From Chloracidobacterium thermophilum B (GTDB lineage: Bacteria; Acidobacteriota; Blastocatellia; Chloracidobacteriales; Chloracidobacteriaceae): a DNA stretch of 64,000 nucleotides. The stretch is taken from assembly GCF_000226295.1 (NCBI RefSeq), contig NC_016024.1, positions 1,223,501 through 1,287,500 of the forward strand, read 5' to 3'. Positions 36,422 to 44,912 of the stretch are shown here, piece after piece; position 1 is the stretch's first letter, and each line of letters opens with the position of its first letter. The notes under the pieces are model-generated. The model saw only the letters and a program-made list of their open reading frames with translations. It ran no database searches and was not told the origin of the DNA. A program made the position numbers and the translations under genes.

Positions 36422-38287
36422 CTAAACAATAACCGCGCGTCGCCGGGCGGCAACGCGGCTGTAAAGGAAGGCCAAAGCCGCAATGGCCACTGCACGGATG
36501 CCGAACCAGGCCAGCGTGGGCATCTCCCAGTGATTGGCCAGCGCGCCGAGGGCTGCCACGACTGTCCCCCCTACCACGACGATCAGGTAGACTGCCCGGA
36601 AGATGTTGAAGACCATCACCAGGAAGGGCACCGGTCGGTAGGGGTAAACATAGTCGGCCAGCAACAGACAGGTTGGCACGACGATTACGGATGCCATACC
36701 CGCACTGCTGGTCCACCAGGAGGTTCCGTCCATCAGGGTTCTGTCCCAGCGGAGCGAGAGCGGATCGGAAGGAAAGGCAGCAAAGGCCGTCAGACCGGCC
36801 AGGATACCCACGATAGTCAGGAGGGTATCCAGTGCGATGTTGAGTCCAGAGGTCGGAAGTGCGCCAGGTGTGACCGGAGGAGAAGTGGGCGCCAGTGGTG
36901 GCGGCAGGGACCCGGTGGAGGGGCGCAGCTTGCTGGTGTGGGTAGGTGGTGAGCCGGTCGGTGGGACAAAGCTGCCCGTAGCCGGACTGGCCGACAGGGA
37001 CACGCCCACTGCCGGAGCTGTTGCCAAGACCGTCGTTTTGTGGGTCAGACGGATTTCCAGGCTTTGGTCACTGTTGCCCATGACGACCGTCCGCGCCAGA
37101 TCATTCCAGCCCGGCGCGGTAAACCGGATGCGGTATTCTCCCGGCGGCAGGCGCAGCTCGAACCGCCCTTGGGCATCGGATTTGCCGCGAAAATCGCCGT
37201 CCACTTCAATCGTGCAGTTGCCCGGAAGCGTGGTGAGGAGCAGCCGTGGAGAAGTCTGAAGCCGTGCCGAGGCGTCAGCCGGGGCTTTGGGTTCAATGGC
37301 GGCCTCAAGTTCAGCCAGAAGTTCGCGGACGCTCGCCTGGCGGTTGGCCGGATTTTTGGCCAGGGCGCGGAGAATCACCGCTTCCAGTTCCGGGGACACG
37401 GCCGGATTACGCGCCCGGATACTTGGCGGGGGCTGGGTCAGATGCCCGGAGACGATGGCGGCAAAGGAGTCTCCCCGAAAGGGCACGTCTTTGGTCAGCA
37501 TCTGGTAGAGAATCACCCCCAGACTGTAGATGTCTGAGCGGGCATCCACCGGCTTGGAAGAGCACTGCTCCGGCGACATGTAAAACGGCGTTCCCATGAT
37601 GCCGGTCTTCAGATCGGCGTGGTCATCCCCCAGAATTTCATCGTTGAGGATTTTGGCCAGCCCGAAGTCAAGGACCTTGACGGTCATTTGTGAAGCCTTT
37701 GAAGTCGGGGCCGGTTCATCAGTCAAAACCAGGCCCAAATCCTCCAGGTTGTTCGCTCCGTCCGGCTCGTGAACCATGATGTTGGCGGGCTTGAGATCAC
37801 GGTGAACCAGCTTCAGATCGTGAGCCGCCGCGATGCCCGCAATGGCCTGCCTGAAAATTTCGAGGATGCGCTTTGGCGGCATCGGTGCTTCGCGGGCGAT
37901 GATTTCGTTGAGCGGCCGCCCCTCGACGTACTCCATCACAATGTAGCGCGTTCCGTCAGCGGTGATCCCAAAGTCCAGGGCGCGCACGACGTTGGGGTGT
38001 TCAATGGCGTTGGCAGCCCGGGCTTCACGTTGGAAGCGGTTGACGGCGGTGGCATCCGTGGAGGCGTATTCCTGAAGCAACGTTTTGACCGCCACTGTGC
38101 GCCCCAGGTGGATGTGTTTGGCGCGATAGACCGCCCCCATCCCGCCGCGCCCAAGGCACTTCTCAAGCTGGTACTTGTTGTCGAGAAGCCGGCTCCCCCG
38201 CAGGGACTGGGTGAGAGTGGCCCCATCGTGCGGGCAAACCGCAAGGTCATCCTCAAAGCAGTGTTTGCACTTGGGACACTCTTTCAT
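36422..38287 (-). CDS. Zinc-ribbon Ser/Thr protein kinase with PEGA-like and membrane domains
   Basis: A 621-residue eukaryotic-like kinase. It opens with a Cys4 zinc ribbon (CPKCKHCFEDDLAVCPHDG). The kinase core is intact: GRGGMGAVYRAKH at 46-58, Lys68 in VAVKTLL, HRDLKPANIM with Asp164, DFGLAK with Asp207, and GTPFYMSPEQ. An insert of about 30 residues (near 174-203) precedes DFG. After the kinase comes a PEGA-like beta domain (CTIEVDGDFRGKSDAQGRFE), a Pro/Ser/Thr linker, and a C-terminal region with about four or five membrane helices. It sits inside the pilus cluster, 146 bp after a pseudopilin gene. Substrates are unknown, but pilus assembly proteins are obvious candidates. Confidence 0.93.
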   Translation of the reverse strand: MKECPKCKHCFEDDLAVCPHDGATLTQSLRGSRLLDNKYQLEKCLGRGGMGAVYRAKHIHLGRTVAVKTLLQEYASTDATAVNRFQREARAANAIEHPNVVRALDFGITADGTRYIVMEYVEGRPLNEIIAREAPMPPKRILEIFRQAIAGIAAAHDLKLVHRDLKPANIMVHEPDGANNLEDLGLVLTDEPAPTSKASQMTVKVLDFGLAKILNDEILGDDHADLKTGIMGTPFYMSPEQCSSKPVDARSDIYSLGVILYQMLTKDVPFRGDSFAAIVSGHLTQPPPSIRARNPAVSPELEAVILRALAKNPANRQASVRELLAELEAAIEPKAPADASARLQTSPRLLLTTLPGNCTIEVDGDFRGKSDAQGRFELRLPPGEYRIRFTAPGWNDLARTVVMGNSDQSLEIRLTHKTTVLATAPAVGVSLSASPATGSFVPPTGSPPTHTSKLRPSTGSLPPPLAPTSPPVTPGALPTSGLNIALDTLLTIVGILAGLTAFAAFPSDPLSLRWDRTLMDGTSWWTSSAGMASVIVVPTCLLLADYVYPYRPVPFLVMVFNIFRAVYLIVVVGGTVVAALGALANHWEMPTLAWFGIRAVAIAALAFLYSRVAARRRAVIV

Positions 38288-38433
38288 GGGTCAATCCAGT
38301 AGCGGTCATAAACGATTTTATCGAGGTTAAGACCACGTCCTCAAAGGAGGTCGCAGAAGACGGCTGAAGTGTTAGTTCAAGCTATACATGTAGCACACTT
38401 GGGGCAGCAAGCGTCCAGTCAAATACCGTGAGT

Positions 38434-39186
38434 TTACGGGATGGGCAGCACCCGGCGCTCGCAGGGGGTGCCCACGACCACACTACCATCGGGGCGAGCA
38501 GCAGGGGGGCCGTACATAAATAGCCAAGTGTCGTAGGTGACATCCTCGCCAAATACGGTTGTGAAGGCCGGCTTGGGAATGCTCCCGACGACGCCCACAA
38601 TCGGTCTCTGTGAGGCAAATCCATCGTCATCGTCCCCGTCATCATCCTCACCCGGTGGTTGGGGGAGCATCCCGCCAGAGGGATCAAAAGTGCCGCCAAA
38701 GCCGCCCTGATTGACGACACTGGCCGTCAGCACCACGTAGCTGGCGGGCACCGGTTGGCCTGTAAAGGACGACCAGCGTTCAAGATACCGTCTGATGAGC
38801 GGGTCGCCGATGCGTACCGTACGCCACTCCTTGCCAGTAAACGGGTCACGGAGGGCAGATGGGCGTAGCAGGCGCAGGCGTTGTCCGTTGATGTTGACTT
38901 CCTTCGTCAGGTCACTGAGCTTCAGGGGAAAGGGGGCACCGGGGTTGAGCGGCGCAATCCGTCCGGCATTGTTGTAGCGCGCAATGGCCTTGGCGACAGC
39001 GCAGCCCCGAACAATGAACTCCGCCTCCCGCTCCCGTTGGCGCTCGATCTGGCTGGTATCGGCCTGCATGGTCAGCAGGATGATCATGGCGGCCAGAGCG
39101 AAAATGAGAAACAACAGTATGTAGCCGCGTTCCCGATGACGCCGCCGGGTGTGACGCAGCTGACCGAAAGCACGACAACGCATCAT
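38434..39186 (-). CDS. Type II secretion/pilus-type pseudopilin-like protein
   Basis: A 250-residue protein: basic leader RHTRRRHRERG, then YILLFLIFALAAMIILLTMQ, then QIERQREREAEFIVRGCAVA. Together these match the acidobacterial pseudopilin-like proteins in which the helix is followed by a charged REREAE segment. Tyr replaces the usual Phe at +1 and the Glu at +5 is missing, so cleavage and methylation may be atypical. The C-terminal half contains an acidic loop (PPGEDDDGDDDDG). Start ATG 39186 or 39183. It lies 35 bp after the PilP-like gene, so cotranscription is likely. Confidence 0.72.
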   Translation of the reverse strand: MMRCRAFGQLRHTRRRHRERGYILLFLIFALAAMIILLTMQADTSQIERQREREAEFIVRGCAVAKAIARYNNAGRIAPLNPGAPFPLKLSDLTKEVNINGQRLRLLRPSALRDPFTGKEWRTVRIGDPLIRRYLERWSSFTGQPVPASYVVLTASVVNQGGFGGTFDPSGGMLPQPPGEDDDGDDDDGFASQRPIVGVVGSIPKPAFTTVFGEDVTYDTWLFMYGPPAARPDGSVVVGTPCERRVLPIP

Positions 39187-39221
39187 GGTTCTGAAACCGC
39201 CAATGGGCGTGAACGCTGTGG

Positions 39222-40346
39222 TTACTGGTTGGGTGGCCGCTGGCGACTGAACGGGCGCAGGGGACGCCCATTACCATCCATTGGCTTGTTCGGGTCGCCC
39301 ACGATGACCGGTATTCCTCCCTGTCCATGCTGGGGCTTGGTAATGGGCTTGACCGGCATCTGGGGCTGTCCCTGAACGGGCTGCCCCGTGCCGTCATACT
39401 GAACCGGTGGTTGCCCCCCGTAAGGGGACTGATAGCTCTGCGGTGGCTGGTAGCCTGGGGTGGGATAACCCTGTGGGGAACCACCGACCGGTAGCGTGGG
39501 AGTGCCTCCGGTCGGAGCCGGGCCGCTCGAAAGGGGCATGGTGTGGCTGACACCGGGCAGTTGGGTGTCCTCGACGATGATCTGTTCGCTGGTGATGCTC
39601 TTGACCCGGAATCGTCCAATGGGCTCGTTGAGGTGAACCGTCTGGTATTCATTGGTCGTGGCCAGCACCGCGCGTGGGTTTTGCCCTCCCGCATCGGTCA
39701 CCATGCCAATGTAGCGGTACTCGTCATTTGGGTTAGGTGGGGGGTCAATTTTCAGGGTGACATCGTTCGAGTACCACTTCGATTCCTGTCCCGGAACAAC
39801 GACGCGGACGGTGGCCGTCCGGGGTTGGGCGGTCAGGTCGGGCGTCAGGCGCACCCGCAACTGCCGGTCTCCCTTGCGCTCCGCCGCCAGGGTTTCCCCG
39901 TCTATGACGACACGCACGCCTTCCGGCAGAGGCTGGGCATCCACCGTGAGTTCATAAGTCATGGTCGAGCGTGCATAGACGCTCGGAGGATAAACCGACT
40001 GAAGGGTAATTGGTGGCGGCGGTGGCGGTGGGACCGGTTTGGGTGGTGGTGGCGGCAGGTAGTCAAAGATGTTGCGGGGAGACTCCGGTACGGCAGGTGG
40101 TATCACCGGCGTCAGTGTGGTCCGGGCCATGCGCACGAGAGTACCTTCCACAACGACCGGTGGAGATGCCGCCGGCTTGTTGTCCGTCCTACCCTGTTCC
40201 AGGTCGGTTGCCCGAATCAGTCCTGGGCGAAGGGGCGCCACTCCGGCTGCCTCTGTCCCGCCGGTGTCAAACCAGACATAGAGCAAGGCGGCCAGTGAGC
40301 TGACAAACAGAACGCTGACGAGAACGGTCTTCTGAGTCTGATTCAT
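39222..40346 (-). CDS. PilP-like lipoprotein/inner-membrane pilus protein, Pro-rich
   Basis: A 374-residue bitopic protein with an N-terminal membrane helix (VLVSVLFVSSLAALLYVWF). A Pro-rich stretch (PPPPPKPVPPPPPPP) follows; the middle is beta-rich (ARSTMTYELTVDAQPLPEGV). A segment like the PilP/GspC homology region comes next: EYRYIGMVTDAGGQNPRAVL and FRVKSITSEQIIVEDTQL. The C-terminal 100 residues are Gln/Pro/Gly-rich. PilP links PilNO to the PilQ secretin. Its start overlaps the pilO stop (ATGA), so translation is coupled. It lacks a lipobox, unlike classical PilP; hence PilP-like. Confidence 0.7.
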   Translation of the reverse strand: MNQTQKTVLVSVLFVSSLAALLYVWFDTGGTEAAGVAPLRPGLIRATDLEQGRTDNKPAASPPVVVEGTLVRMARTTLTPVIPPAVPESPRNIFDYLPPPPPKPVPPPPPPPITLQSVYPPSVYARSTMTYELTVDAQPLPEGVRVVIDGETLAAERKGDRQLRVRLTPDLTAQPRTATVRVVVPGQESKWYSNDVTLKIDPPPNPNDEYRYIGMVTDAGGQNPRAVLATTNEYQTVHLNEPIGRFRVKSITSEQIIVEDTQLPGVSHTMPLSSGPAPTGGTPTLPVGGSPQGYPTPGYQPPQSYQSPYGGQPPVQYDGTGQPVQGQPQMPVKPITKPQHGQGGIPVIVGDPNKPMDGNGRPLRPFSRQRPPNQ

Positions 40347-41140
40347 GGCTGTGGTCTTGTGGACGGCCCGGCCGTCGGCTGGGGCTGGCGTGCCGCAGAC
40401 ACCGGACCGCCCAGGGGAGCGCCAGGTTCGCTTCGGAAATAAGCGGTCAGGGAGAGTGCGATGGTCAGTTCGTTTGGGTTGGCAGGATTCTCACCCATCA
40501 CGGCACCCGACGGCATGCCGCCGGATGGCGATGGACGTTCTCCAGGGGTGAAACTCAAAAGCTGGAGCAGAAGAAACTGGCGGCTTTGTTCGAGGGCATG
40601 GATGAAGCGCCGGATGTTGCGATAGTTGCCGGTGATCCCAAGTTTGACCTCAAAGGTCGGGTAACTCTGGATGAACTGGTTCTGTGGTTCACGGGAGGAG
40701 GCACCCGCCGCCGGGCCTTTGTTCTGGTCCGTCAGCAGAAAGGCCACCGTGTCGGTCAGCTTGACGTCATGTTTACGTGCCAGGGCGTTGATTTCGTCAA
40801 TCAGAGCCAGTTGCCCGACACGGGCATCGCGTAGCAACTCACGTTCAAAGCGCCGCCAGTTTTCCATCGCACCGTTGAATGCTGCGGCTTCCTGCTCCAG
40901 TCGCTGCCGCTCCATCCGCAGGTTTTCCGTCTGGCGGCGGAGGTTGCTGGTTTCACGGGAAATACGGCTCAAGCGCTGGTTGAGCGGTTCCAACAGCATC
41001 TGGTAGCCCGTCACCACACCGGCCAGGCACAGGACCCAGACGGCCATTCCAAGCCATTCGGGCCACTGAAGATAACGCTGCCGTACGACTGTCCCGCGCC
41101 AGCCGCGCCAGCCAACCCAGCGTCGCCAAAGCCAGTTCAT
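40343..41140 (-). CDS. pilO: Type IV pilus inner-membrane alignment protein PilO
   Basis: A 265-residue bitopic protein: cytoplasmic basic N-terminus (MNWLWRRWVGWRGWRG), membrane helix (WLGMAVWVLCLAGVVTGYQML), a coiled coil (ETSNLRRQTENLRMERQRLE), then the PilO ferredoxin-like domain with LIDEINALARKHDVKL and the signature FEVKLGITGNYRNIRRFIHA. PilO forms heterodimers with PilN in the periplasm. Its ATG overlaps the pilN stop by 4 nt (ATGA), and its own stop overlaps the next start the same way. The C-terminal 30 residues are Pro/Gly rich. Confidence 0.88.
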   Translation of the reverse strand: MNWLWRRWVGWRGWRGTVVRQRYLQWPEWLGMAVWVLCLAGVVTGYQMLLEPLNQRLSRISRETSNLRRQTENLRMERQRLEQEAAAFNGAMENWRRFERELLRDARVGQLALIDEINALARKHDVKLTDTVAFLLTDQNKGPAAGASSREPQNQFIQSYPTFEVKLGITGNYRNIRRFIHALEQSRQFLLLQLLSFTPGERPSPSGGMPSGAVMGENPANPNELTIALSLTAYFRSEPGAPLGGPVSAARQPQPTAGPSTRPQP

Positions 41141-41859
41141 CGCTTCACCTCCTTGGGCGCGGGACTTCCCGTGGCCAGCATCGTCCCACCTGGGCGATAG
41201 CGACCGTGGAGGGTGAATTCAACTTCCTGCCGGCCATCAGCCCCCCGTTGGTCTGAAGGGACGGCCTGGGTATTGGGGTCGAAGTAAAAGATGCCCCGCT
41301 CATCACAGGCACGGATAAAAGCCGTGACGGCTTCGGGTTTGGGGGCCCGGACGGTGACGGTGAACGGCACTTCCTGGGAGACAGGCAAAGGGGAGTCCGT
41401 GTTCCCCCTGCCGGTTTCTTTTCCAGGCGAACGCTGGCTCAGAGCCGGATTGGCCTCACTGTCCTGTCGGAAGGCGATTTGCAGAATGCGGATGTCCGCC
41501 GGAAGCTGCTGTTCCATCTGCAGCAGCAGACGGGACCAGGAAAGTTGCCGCCGCTCCAGAAGATAGAGCGCCTCGCGCATGGCGCGCGCCTGCTCTGGGG
41601 TTGGCTGAAGCCCGGCACTGGCGGACTGTTCCCGGACCTTCGTAAGGCGCGCCTGCTCCAGGTCGTGGGTGGCCTGAGAGGCTTTTTGCAGCTCCACGTA
41701 GCGCTGTTCATCGGCCAGCAACTGGGTGTAGTGCCGGGTCAGGAAAACCGTGGCGAGGAGCAGAAGTCCAAAAGCCGCTGACAATCCCATCCAGAAAAGA
41801 CGCCGATTGTAAAACGGCGTTGCGGAGAGATTGAGGCGATACACATCGTGCGTGGTCAT
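41137..41859 (-). CDS. pilN: Type IV pilus inner-membrane protein PilN
   Basis: A 240-residue protein starting at ATG 41859, five bases after AGGTGA. The conserved N-terminus that docks on PilM is present as YRLNLSATPFYNRRLFW. One membrane helix (MGLSAAFGLLLLATVFL) and a coiled coil (YVELQKASQATHDLEQARL) follow, then a PilN-type ferredoxin-like domain (LSWSRLLLQMEQQLPADIRI and EVPFTVTVRAPKPEAVTAFI). PilM, expected just upstream in most genomes, is absent: upstream lies a glutaredoxin gene on the other strand. PilN heads the reverse-strand pilus cluster. Confidence 0.87.
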   Translation of the reverse strand: MTTHDVYRLNLSATPFYNRRLFWMGLSAAFGLLLLATVFLTRHYTQLLADEQRYVELQKASQATHDLEQARLTKVREQSASAGLQPTPEQARAMREALYLLERRQLSWSRLLLQMEQQLPADIRILQIAFRQDSEANPALSQRSPGKETGRGNTDSPLPVSQEVPFTVTVRAPKPEAVTAFIRACDERGIFYFDPNTQAVPSDQRGADGRQEVEFTLHGRYRPGGTMLATGSPAPKEVKR

Positions 41860-42133
41860 GACATCACCTGATGGCTGGGTGCACCCCGCGCAGCACACCG
41901 GTTGTTCCGAACACTTCTGGTGCTCGAACGGAAGCTGGTTTTATCAGTTCCGTTCTCTTTTGTCCCTACCCCGTGCGTTTGTTGGCACTGGCTGCCGGAT
42001 GTCTTTCATCATCACCGGTTGCGCGCGTCAAGATACTGTGGAGCTTGGTAACAGGTAAGCGGATTGGACATCCAGATGGGAAATTGACTACGATGGCCTC
42101 GTCTGACATTACCTTGATTCTGCGGGAAAGCCT

Positions 42134-42403
42134 TTGAAAGTCTATTCAACCAAGTGGTGTACGGACTGCATGCTCGCCAAGCAGTTCCTCAAGCAGCGGG
42201 GGATTGCCTTCGAGGACATTCTGCTGGAGACCAATCCAAGCGCCAAATCCTACATCATCGAGCGCTTGGGACGCGCCGCCAAAGTGCCGGTCATTGAAAT
42301 TGGCGACCGGATATTTTCACTCAACCCTTTTGACCCGAACCGACTTGCCTCCGAGCTGTCCCTGATCCTCTCCCACGAGCCGTCTGACGCCGCCGGTGGG
42401 TAA
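42134..42403 (+). CDS. Glutaredoxin-like protein
   Basis: An 89-residue protein with the glutaredoxin fold and CTDC active site at residues 9-12 (VYSTKWCTDCMLAKQFL), then FEDILLETNPSAKSYIIE, the cis-Pro segment KVPVIEIGD, and NPFDPNRLASELSLIL in the place of the usual GFDP. This layout resembles NrdH/mycoredoxin-type proteins. It should reduce disulfides or mixed thiols. TTG 42134 is the only start giving the full first strand (MKVYST), with GGGAAAG a few bases upstream. It stands alone between the divergent pilN and the convergent FHA-GGDEF gene. Confidence 0.85.
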   Translation: MKVYSTKWCTDCMLAKQFLKQRGIAFEDILLETNPSAKSYIIERLGRAAKVPVIEIGDRIFSLNPFDPNRLASELSLILSHEPSDAAGG

Positions 42404-42465
42404 GCATTGCCTGCCGTCTGGCTTGTCAGGCCGCCACTATAGATGGACAGGAGGGAAATGCCGCG

Positions 42466-43530
42466 CTAAGGCTTGACCGGCTGCGGTTGTTCCACGGTGA
42501 GGTGCTCTGTGGGGCTGTCGTCACCTGACGGCGGCGGTAACGGCAGGGAAGGCGGTGTGGCGCGGTTGGCCGCAGACTGCCCGGTTGTCTGAACCAGATT
42601 TCGCCCACGGCGCTTGGCTTCATACATCGCTTCATCCGCCCGCTGGATCAGGTCGTTGATCTGTGCGGCATCGCCGGGGTAGCTCGCAATTCCGATACTG
42701 ATGGTAAGACGAAGTTTATGGTGTGGAACATTGAGCGAGGCCGTAAACGGAGTTCGTTCAATGGCCTGCCGAATCCGCTCGGCTGCTTCGTGCGCCCGCA
42801 GCCGGTCGGTTTCAGGCAGCAGGGCAATGTATTCTTCTCCGCCATAGCGCCCGGCGATGTCAGAGTCCCGCAGGGTTTCCCGAATGACCGTGGCGACTTC
42901 GCGGAGCACCTGACTGCCGACGAGGTGCCCGTAGGTGTCGTTGACCCGCTTGAAGTGGTCAATGTCCATCATCAGCAGCCCAAAGGGATGCCCGTAGCGG
43001 TTGGAGCGGGCCATTTCACGCTGCATCTCCAGGATGAAACTTTTACGGTTCAGCAGACCCGTCAGGTCATCGTGCGTGATGAGTTCCGTGATGCGGCGGT
43101 GGAATTCCTCATCAATGTCGTCGAGAAAGGTGAACTTGAGAATGTGGCGACCGATGGAGAATTTGTCTCCATCATGCAGCAGGACGGCCTCACCGGGGAC
43201 AAGCGGAATGCCGTTGAGCTGCGTGCCGTTGGTGCTGCGCAGGTCTGTCAGCCAGTACTGGAAGTGTCCGGTTGGGGTTTCCAGACGCTCAATCCGGGCG
43301 TGCAGCCGTGAGGCCTCATCGTCATTTTCGAGGCGCAGCTCGGCATCCGAGCCGCGTCCAATACGGGTGATGGCGTGCTCGATGCGGAACGAACTCCCAA
43401 GGTAGTCGCCACGCATGTGAACAAGCGCCGGCCGTGCCTGCCGTGGACGCGCAAGCGGGTTGGCTTGCAATTTTTGCGTTTGATTGAGACTGTTCACGGG
43501 TCTCAGGATAGCCCCAAGCTTCAGGTTCAT
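42466..43530 (-). CDS. FHA-domain diguanylate cyclase
   Basis: A 354-residue protein with an N-terminal FHA phosphothreonine-binding domain (TRIGRGSDAELRL, SRLHARIE, LRSTNGTQLNG) and a C-terminal GGDEF domain. The active loop reads GGEEY; the first four positions are functional and the Tyr replaces Phe. The inhibitory I-site RDSD lies five residues upstream. DIDHFKRVNDTYGH and LTISIGIASYP complete the cyclase. It should make cyclic di-GMP under control of a phosphoprotein, for example a substrate of the Ser/Thr kinase in the pilus cluster; that link is inference. The C-terminal 40 residues are Pro/Ser/Thr rich. ATG 43530 chosen over TTG 43545. Confidence 0.93.
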   Translation of the reverse strand: MNLKLGAILRPVNSLNQTQKLQANPLARPRQARPALVHMRGDYLGSSFRIEHAITRIGRGSDAELRLENDDEASRLHARIERLETPTGHFQYWLTDLRSTNGTQLNGIPLVPGEAVLLHDGDKFSIGRHILKFTFLDDIDEEFHRRITELITHDDLTGLLNRKSFILEMQREMARSNRYGHPFGLLMMDIDHFKRVNDTYGHLVGSQVLREVATVIRETLRDSDIAGRYGGEEYIALLPETDRLRAHEAAERIRQAIERTPFTASLNVPHHKLRLTISIGIASYPGDAAQINDLIQRADEAMYEAKRRGRNLVQTTGQSAANRATPPSLPLPPPSGDDSPTEHLTVEQPQPVKP

Positions 43531-43591
43531 CAAGACGTGACCCAAATCAGGTCCGCTTCAAAAAGATAACCTACGAGTACAACCCTCTGTC

Positions 43592-44872
43592 ATGCCCTTT
43601 GAACAAGCCGTCCACCGTGTCGTTTTGCCCAATGGATGTGTCGCCCTGCTGGCGGAACAGCCTGCGCTGCCGGTCGTGGCGCTGTATGCCATCGTGGCGT
43701 ATGGCTCCCGCTATGAGCCGGAGTCCCAGGCCGGGTTGGCTTCTCTGCTGGGTGACATGCTCGATGAAGGGACAGCACAACACACGGCGCAGGACATTGC
43801 GCTGGCCATTGAAGCTACGGGAGCGCGGCTCAACACGTTTGGCGGATATGCCCGCAGCGGGTTGAGTCTGACGGCGCTGCGCGATGACTTTCCACGACTG
43901 CTCACCATCGCCGCCGATCTGTTACGCCACAGCCGGTTTCCTGAAGACCGCTTCGCCCTGTGCCAGGCGCGGCGGCTGGCGCAACTTCGGTCACGGGCCG
44001 ACGACGCCCGGACCGTGGCTTCCGATGCTTTCGATGCGCTGGTCTATCCTGGACACCCGGCCGGCCGGCCGATTGTCGGTTATGAAACCACGGTTTCCCA
44101 ACTGACGGTGGATGATCTGCGTGCGGCTTATGCCCGGTTCTTTGTCCCGAACAACCTGCTCATTGCCATCGTGGGCGATCTGCCGGTGGCGGAAATGGAG
44201 CGCCGGCTGATGGAGGTGTTGGCCGACTGGGAACCGGCGCCGGATTTTCTGCTCCCGACTGTGCCACCGGTTGCGCGCCAGACCGTGCCCCAGGAGCAGG
44301 TGCTGCCACGCCCGGACAAGGAGCAGATTCACATCCTGCTGGGCCACCTGGGAATTCACCGGACGCACCCGGATTACCACGCCCTGCGGGTGATGGATGT
44401 CATTCTGGGGGACAGCCCCGGCATGACGGCGCGGATTCCGCGCATCCTGCGGGATGACCTGGGATTGGCTTACACAACCTATGCCAACATCACGTCCACA
44501 GCCGGGGTTGATCCCGGTCGCTTCGTGGCCTACATCGGCACTTCGCCGGAGCACCAGACGAAAGCCATCGCGGCCATTCGGGATGAAATCGAACGGATGC
44601 GGCAGGAGGTCGTGACACCTGAAGAACTGGCCGCGGCCAAGGCGTATCTGACCGGCAGCTTCGTCTTCAATTTTGAAACCAATGCCCAGCGGGCGCTGTT
44701 TTTGATTGAGACCGAAATTCACGGGTTGGGGGACGATTACGCACAGCGTTACCCTGAACGGATTGATGCGGTCACGGCGGAGGAGGTGCTGCGGGTCAGC
44801 CAGCTTCATCTCAATCCGTCGGCGCTCACCACGGTCATCGCCGGCCCGGTCAGTTCAGATGCCGGATCGTGA
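43592..44872 (+). CDS. M16-family peptidase-like protein lacking the HxxEH zinc motif
   Basis: A 426-residue M16 protein with both homologous halves: VVLPNGCVALLAEQPALPVV, LDEGTAQHTAQDIALAIEA, FFVPNNLLIAIVGDL in the first, and DKEQIHILLGHLG and LAYTTYANITS in the second. Where active members have HxxEH, this protein has S51-L-L-G54-D55, so zinc binding and catalysis are not expected. Such copies usually partner an active M16 subunit, but none is adjacent here. No signal peptide is visible. The downstream glutaminyl-cyclase-like gene starts 40 bp later on the same strand. Confidence 0.88.
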   Translation: MPFEQAVHRVVLPNGCVALLAEQPALPVVALYAIVAYGSRYEPESQAGLASLLGDMLDEGTAQHTAQDIALAIEATGARLNTFGGYARSGLSLTALRDDFPRLLTIAADLLRHSRFPEDRFALCQARRLAQLRSRADDARTVASDAFDALVYPGHPAGRPIVGYETTVSQLTVDDLRAAYARFFVPNNLLIAIVGDLPVAEMERRLMEVLADWEPAPDFLLPTVPPVARQTVPQEQVLPRPDKEQIHILLGHLGIHRTHPDYHALRVMDVILGDSPGMTARIPRILRDDLGLAYTTYANITSTAGVDPGRFVAYIGTSPEHQTKAIAAIRDEIERMRQEVVTPEELAAAKAYLTGSFVFNFETNAQRALFLIETEIHGLGDDYAQRYPERIDAVTAEEVLRVSQLHLNPSALTTVIAGPVSSDAGS

Positions 44873-44912
44873 TCCGACCGGAGTGCAGGTTATCTGGAGG
44901 CATTACCATCGC

